NCBI GenBank assembly: GCA_033065855.1
Contig: JAVXUO010002902.1
Span: 96,001-160,000 of the forward strand
Source of the DNA: Escallonia rubra
Lineage: Eukaryota; Streptophyta; Magnoliopsida; Escalloniales; Escalloniaceae
DNA: 64,000 nt
Reading direction: 5' to 3'
Part shown: positions 1 through 14,400 of the stretch, in pieces
Layout of the letters: each line of letters starts with the position of its first letter
Numbering within the stretch: position 1 is the first letter of the stretch
The notes under the pieces: generated by a model
What the model was told of the DNA's origin: nothing
Databases searched by the model: none
What the model saw: only the letters and a program-made list of their open reading frames with translations
Position numbers and translations under genes: made by a program

Positions 1-693
1 TTATGATACTTCATTGAAAAGCATATAAATGGGTGATATTGTATAGAAGGAAATATAACCAGCCTATGCCTAGAACTATACTTTCTTTTTATTTGTTAAT
101 TTCATATTGAGGTAACGACATTCTGGAAAAGCTTCATGCAAAAGATGGTTGGCATCTTGCTAGTATTGATTAATGGGCACGATCTGTCTACTCTACGTAA
201 CAGTGATTTCAGCATCTAAATGATAGTATCAGCATGATGAGCTTACTGTTTTGCACCTATGTGTTTTGTAATTGTAAATTTGCAGCATTCAAGTTTTGAA
301 ACTTGAGGGCCTGAATGCTTCTACTGGAACCAGTGTCTAGGCCAGTTGAAATAATTTCACTTGGCAAGTGAAGCTGCCTCAACTATAGCGGACATTTAGT
401 AGTTGGTCTGCATTAGCTGAGGGGCTAAATTTTTAATAAAGTCTGCATTCTGTCCTGATAAATACGCACTTAAGCTGCACAATGGCCTGATGTTTTCTTC
501 AAGCTGCACAAGGGTCAGAAGACAATGTCCCTTTATGGAAATTGGTTTATATCCTGGATGATATAACCATGAGGAAAAATCCAATCCTAGACACGCCTTG
601 AATATTCATGGCCCGTACTTTTGATTTGGATAACCGACATTCAATGTCAATGTTCATGTATCATATCTTAAACACATTTCCTTGGCGTTTCAG
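1..693 (+). other. Intron or upstream part of the AVT6-type transporter gene
   Basis: No coding exon could be recognised here. The next transporter exon begins at 694 after an acceptor ending in cag, so this stretch is most likely the last intron of that gene. I looked for the preceding transmembrane exon of the family and did not find it, so it should lie left of the window. Confidence 0.5.
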
Positions 694-832
694 GGATCGT
701 CATGGCATAGCAACAAAGAAGGACAAGATCTTGTGCATTTTCATGATTGTCCTTGCCGTCTTCTCAAACCTGGTGGCTATATATAGCGATGCCTATGCCT
801 TGTTCAAGAAGGGTGAATCAAAACATGAATGA
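694..832 (+). CDS. AVT6: Amino acid transporter AVT6/SNAT-like, last exon only
   Basis: This is the 3' terminal exon of a plant AAAP-family transporter (AVT6 type, related to animal SNAT/SLC38 proteins). The family exports neutral or acidic amino acids across the vacuolar membrane. The exon encodes about 46 residues: a short loop beginning DRHGIATKKDKI, a final hydrophobic membrane segment (ILCIFMIVLAVFSNLVAIYS), and a short tail DAYALFKKGESKHE before TGA. This tail is characteristic of the subgroup. The exon starts after cag at 691-693 and needs two bases from the previous exon, which fits the expected lysine codon. The rest of the gene is outside the window. An open frame continues upstream to 608, but it crosses the acceptor and is not coding. 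The gene converges on the FURRY-like gene. Confidence 0.85.
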
Positions 833-2435
833 TCCATCCTGTTGGCTGGCATAGGAGCATTTCCATCATATCGACCAAAAGACACCCTGAAGGCTATTGC
901 ATGTATTATGAATCAGGTTTTCTCCGAAAGACGAGTCAAAAGTTTCATAAGACAGTCATTCTGCTCAATTTTTAAAGTTGAGCTCCTTTGCTGAAATTGT
1001 ATTCTGTAACCATTATTTTGTATGAATTTTTTGATAGATAGTTTCTTGGTGGACTGTAGTAATGACCGAAGTTAATAGCATATATATGTAGATATAATTA
1101 CGTATATACACGTATTATGTTTCTAGATATATTGAATATGTCAAGAGAAGATGGTATTTGCGCTCCACTTTTCATAGAAGGATAGTACGCATCAATACCC
1201 TCAGCTTTCACTGTATTGTGGGTTAATTGACAACCCTTACCTTAAAATATGGCAGGTTTGCGGATTAACACCTCAACAAACCAAAAGAGCATTTTCTTTG
1301 AATCAACATATGTCGCTTTGAGCGAACGTTTACTCTCCTTTAGACTTGATGAAATTTTTTTGGATTTGCCAGAAATTCCCTCAAATGTAGTGAGATAATT
1401 TTTTGGTCATATGGTCTTTATTCGAAGGGTAATTGACTAAAATTATCTCAGCATGTGGCAGATTCGCAGATTAACACCCTCACAAACGCTAGCATTTTAT
1501 TTTTTATCCTAATGCCTTATCTCTAGGGTTTAATTTTGTAGATACACCACCTACCAATTATGGCCACCGCCATCATTAGAAGACCGCCACCACGAGAAAA
1601 TCATCAAGATATGGACGTCTATGTCTCCTACACAACCATGAAAATTTTCTGGAATAGAAATATTCTTTTTTCTCATCTTGAGGTGCAATCATGGTGTCTT
1701 AAGATGTGTGGATTGTTCGCGCTGAATCAGGTTGAGAAATGTTCTTTTTTCTCCTTTCTTTAGGTATATATATATATGTCTGTTGCAAAATTATCCCCAT
1801 ACATTTCGGTTGCATCTTCTTATCCTTGAATTAATTTACCTGACCAAATTGTGTATGATGGGGCATTTCCTTCTAAAGGATCCAAAGGTTGGGGATAATC
1901 TCTGGTCAACTCACTTAATTGAAGGGTAAGGAAATGCCTTTGCATCCGTAAGGATGCATTTCATCCCGTTTATTGGGTGTCGTGGTTAACATATCACATA
2001 ACAGACCTTCATAAGACGGTACCAAAGATGAATTCACCAACGCATGTAAGCTATGTAAAGATACTCATAAAAATTATTCCACGAAGATGATATTTCAGAA
2101 GGCCCATTCCAAAGAAGGATGTAAGTTACCATATTTCCAAAAATTAATTGTATCGAAACATCGTTCGAAACATCGCTCGAATGGTCAAAATGCTACTATG
2201 ATATACATTGCTTACAGAGCTAATGATACAGAACAAGATATGAACTATTTGCTTGTACAGAGGGAGAGCCAGGTGAACTCTAGATACTAGAACCAAAAAA
2301 AATCAACAGATTACATACTGCAACAAAGCTACTCTCGAGGATGTTGTACAGGTTAACTATGTACAAGACAGTGACTAGATCTTTCAGCATTTTGTCTATC
2401 AAAACACACGAGCAAGGGAAGCACGAACATACAGT
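833..2435. other. Convergent intergenic region, 3' UTRs and repeat debris
   Basis: The left part is the transporter 3' UTR and the right part (about 2300-2435) the FURRY 3' UTR. In between, two stretches at about 1218-1280 and 1428-1489 are similar direct copies (both read gg-ttaattgac and then atggcag or gtggcag with gattaacac), which suggests an old repeat. Short open frames here have no recognisable product. Confidence 0.5.
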
Positions 2436-5400
2436 TTATGGGTTTCCAATGCTCGTCACAAAAGGGACCAGTCTTCTGTAATCTCTTCTCCTCCCAAGTG
2501 CACAGCTGTCGAGCACCCGCCCAAGGATCAGACGAGTATTCTGCAAAGATAACTCTCTAGGTGACATCCCAGATTCAGTTGCACTGCCTTGTGCTGTTGG
2601 GGTGGAGACTGCCCCAAACCCCAGGCCCATTGCGTATTGCAATGGCCCACTCCGAGCCTTAAATGATGTCTGAGGAGCAAGCATCTTCTCATCTGTCCCA
2701 CCAAGCCCATTCTCAAATGAACCAGGATCGAGTGGATGGGACCCTGGCAAAGTGCTACAGCTCTGCAAGAGGGCTTCCAATACGCTAAGTGCCTCCCAGC
2801 ACAAAGTGCTCTCCACCAGCTGGGACACAATTGCGTACATATGGGGGCTCTGAGCAGCATCCATGGGAGTATGCTGGAGCAATGCCTTCAGCATGAGAAG
2901 TATCACTCGCTGATATTCAACAGGCCCTTTCTCTAGAAGCCTTAGCAGGTGCCCGAATGCCAGAGCTGAGTGCTTGGGGAACCATTCGTTGCACAAAAGT
3001 GGCGAGACACAAGCGAGCAAATTGTCTATGCTCTTTATCTCACCACGGGAGTAAGATTTAAAAACAGTTGCTAGTTCATCCAATGACTTGGCTCTACACC
3101 AAATTGCAATATTGGCTGCAACAGAGCAAGCCTTTTGGTACTGCTGCTGGAGTGGTGAAGCAGGCCCCACCACTGCATCTTGGCTTAACTGCAGGCAGAG
3201 CCAAGGAAGCAAACCTGTAATGTGCATCAAGAGTCGTGTTTCTGTGTCCCCAAAGATTGAATCACAAGAGTGAACCGTAATCCGTGAGAGAACCTCTATA
3301 GAGACACCATGACTTACGGTTGACATGAGTCCTTTTAGCACAAGAGGCTGCACTCCTTCAAAGGCTGGCACCTTCCCACTGGATGATGCCGGCTCGCTCC
3401 TTGAATCCATCCGTTGAAAGTCAGTACCGTCAGAAACAGTGGTATCAAGCTCATCCCGTGGCATGCTCGAGAGAAGCACATTTTCAGTTGTTCTGTCCCG
3501 AAAAGATAGACGGTCTATCACACGAGAGAAGAGCTCGAGTACCTGGCAGTAAACATGAACGAAGTCTGTGTGCATCAAGGCGACACAGCCCCAGAATAGC
3601 TGAGGGTAAAGGATCACCTTCTCGGGTTCCATATTCTCCACCATCACTTGCAATGTCAAAAGAATTTCCATAATGAAGCCCAAGACTGCTGGTACAGGAT
3701 TTCCTAGACATCTATGAATGCAGCGTAGAAGTGATACACTTGCATCGCTGGTGACTCGGGGCCGCAATGATCGATAAATTTGGTGCGAGCGGCAGGCAAG
3801 GTGTCTTGATGTGCACTCCATAGCCCATTTGAGTGCCTCTGCTCCCCAAGTCTCCCGAAGATCTCCTTGAAAGAAGATTGCATCTACCATGCTCTGCACA
3901 AGGGCAGACAAGAGTGCTGCACTTGGTAACTCAGTCCTTACAACTGTGGGATCCTCATTCTCCCACATCATGCTCCCTCGCTTTGACTGGACATACTTGA
4001 TCAGGCTTACAACCTGTTGCTTATTCTCCCCATCACTATTTTCAACCTCATACAACTCCAGGTGCCGTCCTGCAAGGGAATATAGAAGATTAACAAGTAG
4101 ATGCTGGCAGTGCTCCAGCACAATATCTTCTGAACTATCCATTGAAACAAATGTGACGTGAAAGAGCAAAGGCAAGTGCTCCCGAAAATCCTCATCATTT
4201 TCGTATGCAATTTCTGCAAGTAGAATCAGTGCTATATCTGCATGAGTTAGTGAATGTTGTTGATGCCCCTGTAGTGCCGATTGCAGTTCTTTAGCACTAA
4301 CACCATTCATTCCAACTCCGGAATGCAATCCATCTTCCCCAGAATTTGGAGTGTCAATGAGGTAGTCTCCACTGTCTCGAGAAACATGGCGGCTTCGCAA
4401 GCTCCCCGTTGAACTTCGGACACCCATTAACGGGCCTGACATGTTTACTAAAGCTGGAAGGAGTTGGCCTGACCTCCCGGCCGTTACAGGAGCAATGTTC
4501 AACTCGGGAGGCATTGGACTCAACGGGCCAGAAGCACTTCGGCCTCCCACAGCTGCTGTTCTCCAGCTCAAGCTTCCACTGGTGTTCCTGAGTGGACCAT
4601 CAAGCGATCCCCGAACAAGCAAGGGCGACATATGAGGCTGGCTGTCTACAACAGACGATATTTGAGCAACTGCAGGCCCCTGAGAGAATTCCAGCACAAA
4701 ATTTCCATTGGCATCACCCTTGTTAGCAGTGGGTCTGAGTGGCTCTATGCTATCTTCAAGCATTCTCTGAGCCAATTGGTAAACCAAGTGGTCAATTGTA
4801 CGTTGCGGACATATCCGAGCCAGATATAAGCTTACCCGTTTAGCAACTGAGAAGTATGTCGCAAACGCACCACTTATTTCTGCCGAAGCATTCGAATCAC
4901 AATCTTCAATACCTTTTGTGATTAAGAAATCGAGAACTGGGCTGATGTTCCTGGGCTTGCTAGCGATTGTGCGCCAAAGCTTCTCAATTTCATCAGGAAA
5001 CTGGTCACCATGTCGCCACGTCACATAGTAAAGGCTTTTCAACAATCTCTCGCTCCAGCCAGAGTCCTTGAGTTTCCAAAAGTTCAGATTTTCAATCCAT
5101 GGAGCCATGCATGTTAGAACCTGATGCTGAGCAATTATGTCAACAGCATCAAGTTGCCTCTGCATTATCTCCTCGCAAAGAAGCTGGCTCAACTCAGGAT
5201 GATCTTTTGCAAGTTTGCATGAGAGCTTATATTGGAACTGTTGATAAGAGTCGGGAAGGTTGCCAACAACAGCAGCTCGATAACTTCCTGAAACTTCGAT
5301 GCCATCCTCAGCCCATTCACGTACGGAAAGCGTCTCGAGCATCTGAAGGGCATCATCGCGGATTTGTCTAGATGGGTCCACCACTTTGTAGAGGATCAGG

Positions 5401-8400
5401 CTCAACAGTCTCTGAATTTCACATTTTGGTATCTCTTGACGCATATAGACTTCAGCCAGCACACTAAAGTAGCCGTCGGCTATAGCAGCATCAGAGTAGT
5501 AACACTGAGCAACAATACAAAGTTACCAGGGATGCAGATGTATAACTATTATGAATTACTGGAAGGACAACAAAAAACATATTGGCATGCAAGTATTGCA
5601 GACCATGCGGGTTCATCATATGCCAATAGAGCTAACTAGAAAAGGTTTTCACACAGGTTCAAGTAAAACATATTACCTGATCAATGCAAGCTGGAAACAG
5701 GTCCAAATTTGTTAGAAGTAGATTCTTTAAAGCCATCTTTGCAAGGGAAACTCGGAGGTGTCCGCCCCTATGCTTATCACGTCCAGTTTCTCCTCGCCTA
5801 CCTTCTCCTGTGTACTTCGAGTAAGACGGAGTTCTTGGATCGGCTGGCGAATAGCCAAATGGAGCCCTAGGTGTAGGCTCAACGAACAAACTGTTGATCC
5901 AAGATATTACCCTGCCACTCATTTTTCTTGCATTGTCATCAAAGCAAGGCCCATATAGTAGTGAAGCCATAGCATTCATGGAAGCCCACTGAATTGCTTC
6001 AACTTGTTCACCTACTTCTTTGTCGAAAGAAAGTTTGTCTATAGAATCTTTTGACCGAGTATGCTGTGTAGACTTGTAACGTTCAACTTCACGTCGATAA
6101 TCGCTTACACCATCCTGGCTCCATGTACTACCTGTGTCATCACACCACGAGATAAGAAGATCAAACAATCGCTTTCTAGTTCTGACATCAAATTTCTCTG
6201 ACTTTGACTCGATAAATTCAGGGGCCAATGATCTTAGAACAGAAGCAAGTGCATAGCGGAGAGGCTGCATTTCTTGAAAGTTCTCGGCTGGTGCTGTTAA
6301 GATCTGTCTGGCTGTTTCTTCGATGAACTTCAGATAATGAAGCCGAAAAACTGGCTTACGGCCTAGCATGCCAGGCCAGATATTCTCTGCAACAGTACGG
6401 TATATATTTGCAATGTGGATACGAAGTTCATCGCGACGAGACTTTTGACTCTGCATTGATACGAGTTAAATTTTCTGTAAGTTTGTTTTACTGTGGAAAA
6501 TTTGATTATCATGTATAAAATTAAATGTCTCCTAACATGTCATGTCCCTAAATGAAAGAACAAACAATAGATATATACATGATACCAATCAACATTCACG
6601 AAATGAACTATGAAGTGACAATGGCATTTAATATCAAGAGAAATTTTTTTGTCATTTCTTATGGGCTACCTATGCATGGGTTGCAATAGATAAATTGTGC
6701 AGGTTGGAGCACCCAAGTGCAAGCAAGTACAGGGCAACCAGACAATAGTGCTACCTGGTCCTCGTACACCTTGTCTAGACTCTAGACATTCAATGCATGC
6801 TGAAACATCACTATATCATTGACGTGTGGCCTCATAAATCTCACAACGTTATTCCTAAGAACTTAGGTAAAGTTAAAAGCAATAAATACCTCTATTCTTC
6901 TATTGAAAAAATTCTACCAATGCGTTTGGGGTACTTGCATAACCTGATCTTACCATTTTGGTATACCTATTCAGCTGAGCTAAGCAAATGGATGTACACT
7001 ATAAACCCCTCCAACACATGCCCCCTTCCCCAACACACACCTAAAAGTTAGGTTTAACTACAGCAGTGTCCCTGAGGTTATGGGGAAATTACAGTCAAGG
7101 ACACTAAGTTTCAAAAAATAACACACCGTGACCAAGAAACGTTAAAAAGTTAACACTTGTGTCCATCCGTCAGGCATCCGTCAAAAAAGTGTACTTCTTT
7201 TATGATATCATCATTACGTATTTTCAAAATGGCAATACTGCCCTTATACTGTATATACTGAATACATTTTAAAATTTTCAAACTAGGATTTCAAACCCTA
7301 AATTGAAAATTAGGGTTTTGAAACGCTAATTTAAAAATTAGGGGACAGATGATAAATCGTGAAATCGCTGGGCAACCTGCCTCTGGAAGGTCTCTAGGTC
7401 CTGTTCTTGACTTGTGGCCTCATGAGCGGTGTCCACAGAATGCACCTGCTTGCGATGAACGCTCAAAAGGGAACGGCTGAAACTCGTAAAGGATGCTGCT
7501 GCTGCTGCTGAGCCTTGGTACTCTGTTGCTGACATTTCTTACATGAACAAAAACTCAAAGATAGGTTTTTTTTCCTTTCAGAACCGGCAAAGCAAATACC
7601 CAATTGGATATGAAAAGAGGGAATTTGCCAGAGGAAATCCCTAGAAGACAAATGGGTTGAAGAACTAGGACAAGATAAACAAACCTTCACAGAACGATTG
7701 CAATCAAGACGAAGAAACCCCAGAAAGAGAACAATTCACAATGGCTGAAAAATGACTTGAAAATTAGACGTTTTCTCAAATGGGTGCACAAGAAATAAAA
7801 CAAAAACTGTCCAAAAAGAAAACTAATTGTTTCAGATGCCAAATGACGATCAAGACAAAACCCAGATAGAGAACAACCAAATTAAGCGAGGAGGGGCTGC
7901 GGCGTTGTGGCGGGGTCGGGCGAGGAAGGGGGCTGCTTGAGGGGGGGGTTGACGGAGGTGGCTGCCGACGGGGTGGATGGAGGGAAGTCTTGGTGTCCGG
8001 TGCTATGGTGTGGGATGGTGTTGGCTAATTGTCACGGTGGTGGTTGTGGGCTTGCGGTGGTTTGGAGTTTGGAGGTTGATGAAGGTAGCGCAGTGGCGCG
8101 GCTTGGAGGTTGATGATGGCGGCGCAGTGGAGGTGCCGGTGTCGGCGCCGTGCCGGTGGTGGAAAGTTCTGAAGAGTAAGAGGAGAGGTAACCCTTCAAT
8201 GGGCAAATTAGGAACTGTAATCTTAGTTAGGGCTAATCTGGTCTTTTCATGTAAACCGTTATGTATTTTGGTGTTCCGTTTGGTTAGCTGACATAAGTGC
8301 TCATTTCCCAAACTAATGGACACGCCTGTATTTCCACCATAACCTCGGGAATACTGTTGTAATTAACCCTAAAACTTAAAATACAAGAAAAAAGCAAGCA

Positions 8401-11400
8401 AGAAAAACTAAAATGTTGACTTCGGGGAACAGTAGACATCAAATATACCTTCCATTTTGGTTTTGCCTCCGTCTCCAAAGATACCTCATCAATGAAAGAT
8501 GCAAGTTCACCAAACATGATTTCACACACTTCCAGATGTGAATGGCCAAGAGCCATAGTGGCTGCATGCTGGAAAAGAAGAAATGAACCAACTGCAAAGT
8601 GAGCAAAACTCTAAGAGCACAATAACAGGAGAAACTTGAAGGAATATATTTTCATTATTCTCCTAGACAGCCGTAAAAAAGATCTAAGGTGGACATCAAA
8701 ATTGCTCTGATAAAAAGATGGGCTAGCTTACGGAATAAATTCCTCCACCAACTCCAGACTACGGGGATCAGTAGTGTAAAGATAAGACACAACAATGAGA
8801 AACCAGGTTTCAGAGTTAAATGAATCTCTATATCTTCCAAATGCTAGGTATGAGCCGTATGCACATCTACTAGGTCTAAGGCAATATTGATAAAGAATGA
8901 TAACATTGTTGGGCACAATCTCTAACAGCTTAAGCTTTTAGAGTAGATGATAACTTAAGAGAGCTCTGGTTTGGCAATGTCTTTGGTTCGATTCTTCCCG
9001 CTTGCATATTTGGTCCCCCCTTAAATATAGCGCAATTTGCACCCTATTTATTTGTTAAGTTGGTGCTGGTACACCTTTTTGTCTCTCCACGTGCAATCGG
9101 GGGTTTGCACGTGAGGGGGAGTGATAAACCATGATAACATTGTTGGGCCCATTCTCTAACAGCTTAAGCTTTTATAGCAGAAGGTAACTTAACAATTACC
9201 ATATAATCAAACTGAGACAATCTTTCATGTTACTATCAGAACCAAGTCTAAAACAATTGTCTCGATCATTAGACATAGCTTCTATGATTCCAATTTGCAA
9301 ATAAGATACATTTTATGTATTCACCTAATTCTTTTATTTCTGCTGAGCATGAAGATTAGATATGTTAGATGAATTCTGTAATTGTAGCGCTCTTAAAAGC
9401 AAGTTCCAGTGTTTCCTCCTTTATAGGAGGCTACATCACAATTCCAGTAGTTTCCTGCATAATTTTGTTGTTAGAAAATACTGACCACGTGTGCTTCAGA
9501 ACCAGATTTAAGTGAAGGAAAGATAAGATGAAAAAGTTCTCTGGTTGTTGCTGAGCCGCCACCTTCCCTACTATCTGGTGGACATGAACAAGCAAACATA
9601 GCATACATGAGCCACTGATCAAGTTTGTTGTCTGCATCCTGTGACTGATGAGCCTTTCCACCCAACTCAACAGGTGTGATATGAGCAAGACGCTGAATAA
9701 CCTCTAACCTGCACAGATCAAATTGAAACAATATGAAATTTCTAGATTCTAATTTTATATCCCTTCAGCTTCAAAGTCAAGATCAGAAACCAAAGAGCTG
9801 CAGGATTCAAAATAAAATGATAGCAGCAATTTAGTGAAATGACATGAACCACCTTTTTCTTTGTATATTTCTAGTAGCTCCAGTAAGATTTTGAAGCATT
9901 CATAAGAAAAACATTAATTTCTACCCTGAAGATCATTACGGAATGTTATCCAGCAAAAGGATCTGATATTATCTAAGCAGACTATTCTGCAAAAGTGGCT
10001 ACTCTCGTACTCAGAGAGGGTTCCCATATTTCACCAGAATATGGCCTCTTAGGGAGGTAGCATCACTGCAGATATCTAAGCGAGTTGAGATGGGAAGAAG
10101 GGACAGATACCAGCTAACACTTCAGTAGGGACCTACTTGCACTCCTAATCATGTATATATGTGCGTGTTGCTTGGGAAGGGGGAATGCAGGGTTTAAGTC
10201 CTTGTAAGGGAAAGGCGAAGGAAGCTAGTGAGTTTGGCGATGGAAAGATAGAGAAAGAATGAGAATAAGAAATTTATGCATATTGACCCCCCCCCCCCCC
10301 CCAAACCAAAAAAAGAAAAAACAGAGAGAGAAACAAATAAATGTGTACAGTGTACACGGTGGTGGGACAGTCACAATACATGATCGTGCTGACGGAGTAA
10401 ACAGCCTTTATCATATTCTTCCAATTTAGTATGCCGTAACTTCTACATAGCATCCTCTCAACATAACAGCGTGGCCAAAAGAGGTTGAGGCACCACTTGT
10501 CATTAGACTTGGCAAACGGGTAAACCCGCCGGGTACGGGTCAAATCCGTTCGGGTATGGGTAAAAAAATACCCAGAAATTTACGGGTAGTAAAATCATGC
10601 ACCCAGCCCGCCAACTCCGGGTAAACCCGCGGGTAATCCGGCACAAACTTGTATTTTTTATTCTTAGTTTTTTTAAGCTTGCTTCTATCAATTTCTCACC
10701 AATTAATTCAACTCTTCCATTTCTATCAATTTCTACTTCAATTCCTACGGTTGTGACACCAGATCCATACAAATAACCTTGAAAAAAAAGAGATCTATAT
10801 ATTATTAAAATAATGAGATTACACAAAGACAATAAAGAACTCAAGAAAAATTAGATGAAGAGAGATCTCAGTGGAGATAAAGGAGATCGGAGATCGGCAC
10901 GTCAGCGGCTTGCGATGGTGAAATTCGTGGCCCGCGGTGGTGGGTTTTCAGAACGGTGTCGGGTCTCCTGTGGTGGCGGTGGTCGGTCTCTGCGAGGTGA
11001 GGGCTTGGTTAGGGTGGAGGTCAGGCTGAAAAGACCGGCGACTGAGGTAGAAATAGAGGATTTTGGTCGGCGTGGGAGCTAAGAGGGACATATCTGGTGG
11101 CGGCTGAGAGGCTCCGAGTGAAAGAGAGAGAGAGAGGTCCTGTGGTGGGCGGCTGACGAGAAATGGAGGAAGAGTTGTAGAATGAAACCCTAATATTATC
11201 TAGTATATATAGTAAGTTACCGGGTAACCGCGGGTAACCCGCACCCAACCCGGATGGGTTCACTCAAAACGGTCCGGTCCGGGTACGGGTTAATTTCTGG
11301 CGGGTAGTCATTTTTGCTACTCGTACCCACGTTTAAGGAAGCGGGCCGGGTCAACCCGCGGGTACATGTTGAATTTTGCTAGGTCTACTTGTCATCAGCA

Positions 11401-14400
11401 AATGGCGCGGCGTGACAGGCATAATAATCTATGTGTCAAAAGTTCAAACACATGCTTAAAATATTGCCTCGGATTATAAATTACACAAGAAACGCATGTG
11501 TCGCTAGTGTCAGTACCAAACCAGTAGCGATATATAAAACACATTATCAAAAAATTTATTATCAGGAAAACAATAAGGAACTAGATGTCTCGTACGTAAT
11601 ATAAGGATTTTGGTAAAGATGTAATACTTTGCTTCTTGAACAGAGCTTGGGCAGAGCTCAGCTCCGTATTTGACAAGCTCACTGAGACATCGGGCACATC
11701 TGTTCTTATCAGGGCTTTCAAACAGCATAGAATGAAGTGTCACGTCCGAAGGTACTGCATCAGATTCTCGTCTTAACTCAAATGGACGTGCAGAATCCCA
11801 ATAAGAGCTCTGAACAATGTCTTCCTGTGCTCAAAGGAGATACACTTGAATATGAGTAAATAATAGTAGCAGAAAGTGTAACACTTTAGAGCATAGCACC
11901 TAAAAGGATTGAAAAAGATAAAACCAGGTAGAGTTATGACCCACCCCATTCTCTTCTAAGACATCTATTATAAATATTGGTTCAGCGTCATTCCTCCTAT
12001 GATCTGATCGCTCGTGCATTAAAAGATCTCGTATATCGTTTCGTAAAGCACGAACACAGCGTAGTAACTCCAATGCTGTGTGCCTGATCTGACTATCCAC
12101 AGAACTAAGGAATATAAGACCAACTGCATCTATCTCTGAAACACGGAATTCGCCTGCATCCCCAGAGTGATGGAAAGAAGATTTCTTCAAACCCTCGCTT
12201 CTCTGAACACGTTTTGCATCATATTCTACCTTATCATCAGATAGACAAGCTCTCCAGAAACGCATGAGTTCCAGCAGGCGTCCCAGTGATGTTTGAATGA
12301 GAAGAGGGAACTCGTCAGGAAGCCGTAGAATGAAATTGGCCATACCTCTCATAACTGCAAAGCGGCGATGGGGGAGGTATCGTACAATTCGATTTAGTAC
12401 CTGTACCGCTTCCTCCCGAACACCAGGATCAATACTTATGCCGTGCTGGGGTATAATTTCAGTGATTTTATCACTTCTGCCAACTTCTTCAATCAAGTAT
12501 GGTATACACTTCAGCACTGACCGAAAAAGATACCCTTGGGACTTCTCTTTTGTTACAGCATCTGAAAAAGCATGCATTCATATCAGGTGTGCCATTCAGC
12601 AATAGCAAAAACTACAAAGAGGTAACGCAAGGAGCAATTGGAGCACCCTTTACAATATATTAACTGTTCAAAGGCAAGTTGAGGCAGAAAAAGTGGTAAA
12701 TGCATCTTAAACATAGTAATTGAAAGCCAACATTATACAAGCCAAGTATCTTAGTAACAAGTACAAGTGAACAGCCATTAGAGAATGGTAGCATAAGAAG
12801 CCATCATATTCCGCAAGGTCAGATAGAGATTAGGGAATCACTCCGCTATGAAGCCCATAAGAGTGTCAATGCTTATCAAGATGGCTCCATTAAAGGGAAA
12901 GTACCACCTTCAAAGCGGCTCTCTGCCCCGACTAACCTGGCTAGGGTTGTAGGGCCACCGTGGCATACTAATCATATCAATATTTTCCATATTTGCTTAA
13001 TCAAAATCACCTAGCCCCCAAGATCCTAGGATAAATCGGCTTGTTCTCTCTTTCCTTACGTAATACTACAAAAGCATTAAAATGCAAGGAACATAATATT
13101 TGAATTGCAGATAACGTCCATGAAATTCAAGTACTTAAGTATCTTTCAACAGAAATTTATTTTCGAACAGGATTCTAGGTGGATCCGTTGAAAATGGCAG
13201 GCTTTTAAATTGATAGCACACCTTTCCAAAATGATTCAAGGATTATGAGCAGCAAATTGAGGCTTCGTCTCATTTACAAACCTCCATGCATTTTATAATA
13301 AACAAATGAAATTATTTGGAGCTTACAAACTTTTGAGCGTTCACTTTGCCAAAGCATTTCTCATCCATCAAGATGTCTTGATACCTGATGCAGGAAAACA
13401 TTGAGGTGCGGTTCACATGGTCATGCTACGGTAGCAGTGACTTCAAAGGGTCTTTTTTGGTACTTTATGGGTCATATTACAAAAGTTCAGATTAAAATGA
13501 TTTAAGGGTTTAAATTTAATGCTTCTAGGTTTTTTCGCGTCCTTGTAAGGAACTTTTGACGAATAAAAAATTTGCCTTTGGCTTGTCATGTTTCTTTGAG
13601 AACTCTAAGGTTTGCCATCTTAGCGTCTTTCATGATTTCTCTTTGTTTCTACTTAGGCTTCCTAACGCATTGAAGAACAATCTTGCCACGTTGCACTACA
13701 GCTTGCGTTCATATCTTATGCAGACCGAAACAGATGATACCAAGAGTAGTACGTAGTCACTAACCAGATAAACTGCATAATGTTAGTGAATAAATAGATG
13801 CAATCAACAACTCAAAAAGGAAAAAAAATAGCAAATGAGATTTGCATCTCTAATGGTTCAACCTACAACATAAGATTACAAGATATAATAAGCTTGCCTA
13901 TAGTAGTCCTCGAAGAAGTAAGAAGAGCCTGACTATAGGTTCTGTGGCATGCCCTCAAAATAGACTCAATTGCGGCCTTCACCTTTGGAATATAGTGGCC
14001 AATGTCATGAACTGCCAAAGAAAACCGTCAAACCCAGTAAGAAAAAACATTTGAACTACAATTTAGCTAACAAGATTCAGATTCATATGAAAAACTAATA
14101 TAGGTAACAAAATGGGCCACAAATCACCATGAAGAATTTCCAAACCAACATGCTGGCTTCTAGGAGACATAACAATGGCAAGCAAGGCACGAAGACCAAT
14201 AACCTTTGCCTCGCTTGGACTATCCTGCCTCAGCAATTCCAATATCATGTGATTCATGGCAAATTTGAGGTTATGCTCCGCTATCGTCACACAGAACTCA
14301 ACAAGTTTATCATGTTGGACATCTTGTGTAAGCATTCCTTTCTTGAGAATTGTAAGGAGTTGCGAGGTCACACTGTCTAGGTAGTCCCATACACGATTTG

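Noticed and set aside
3383..4161. Plus-strand open frames (3383-3673, 3889-4161) inside the FURRY last exon
   Set aside because: They are antisense shadows of a long, conserved, GC-richer coding exon and match no family.
7907..8291. Plus-strand Gly/Val-rich frames in the Pack-MULE
   Set aside because: GC-rich low-complexity sequence inside the element, with overlapping frames on both strands and no recognisable domain.
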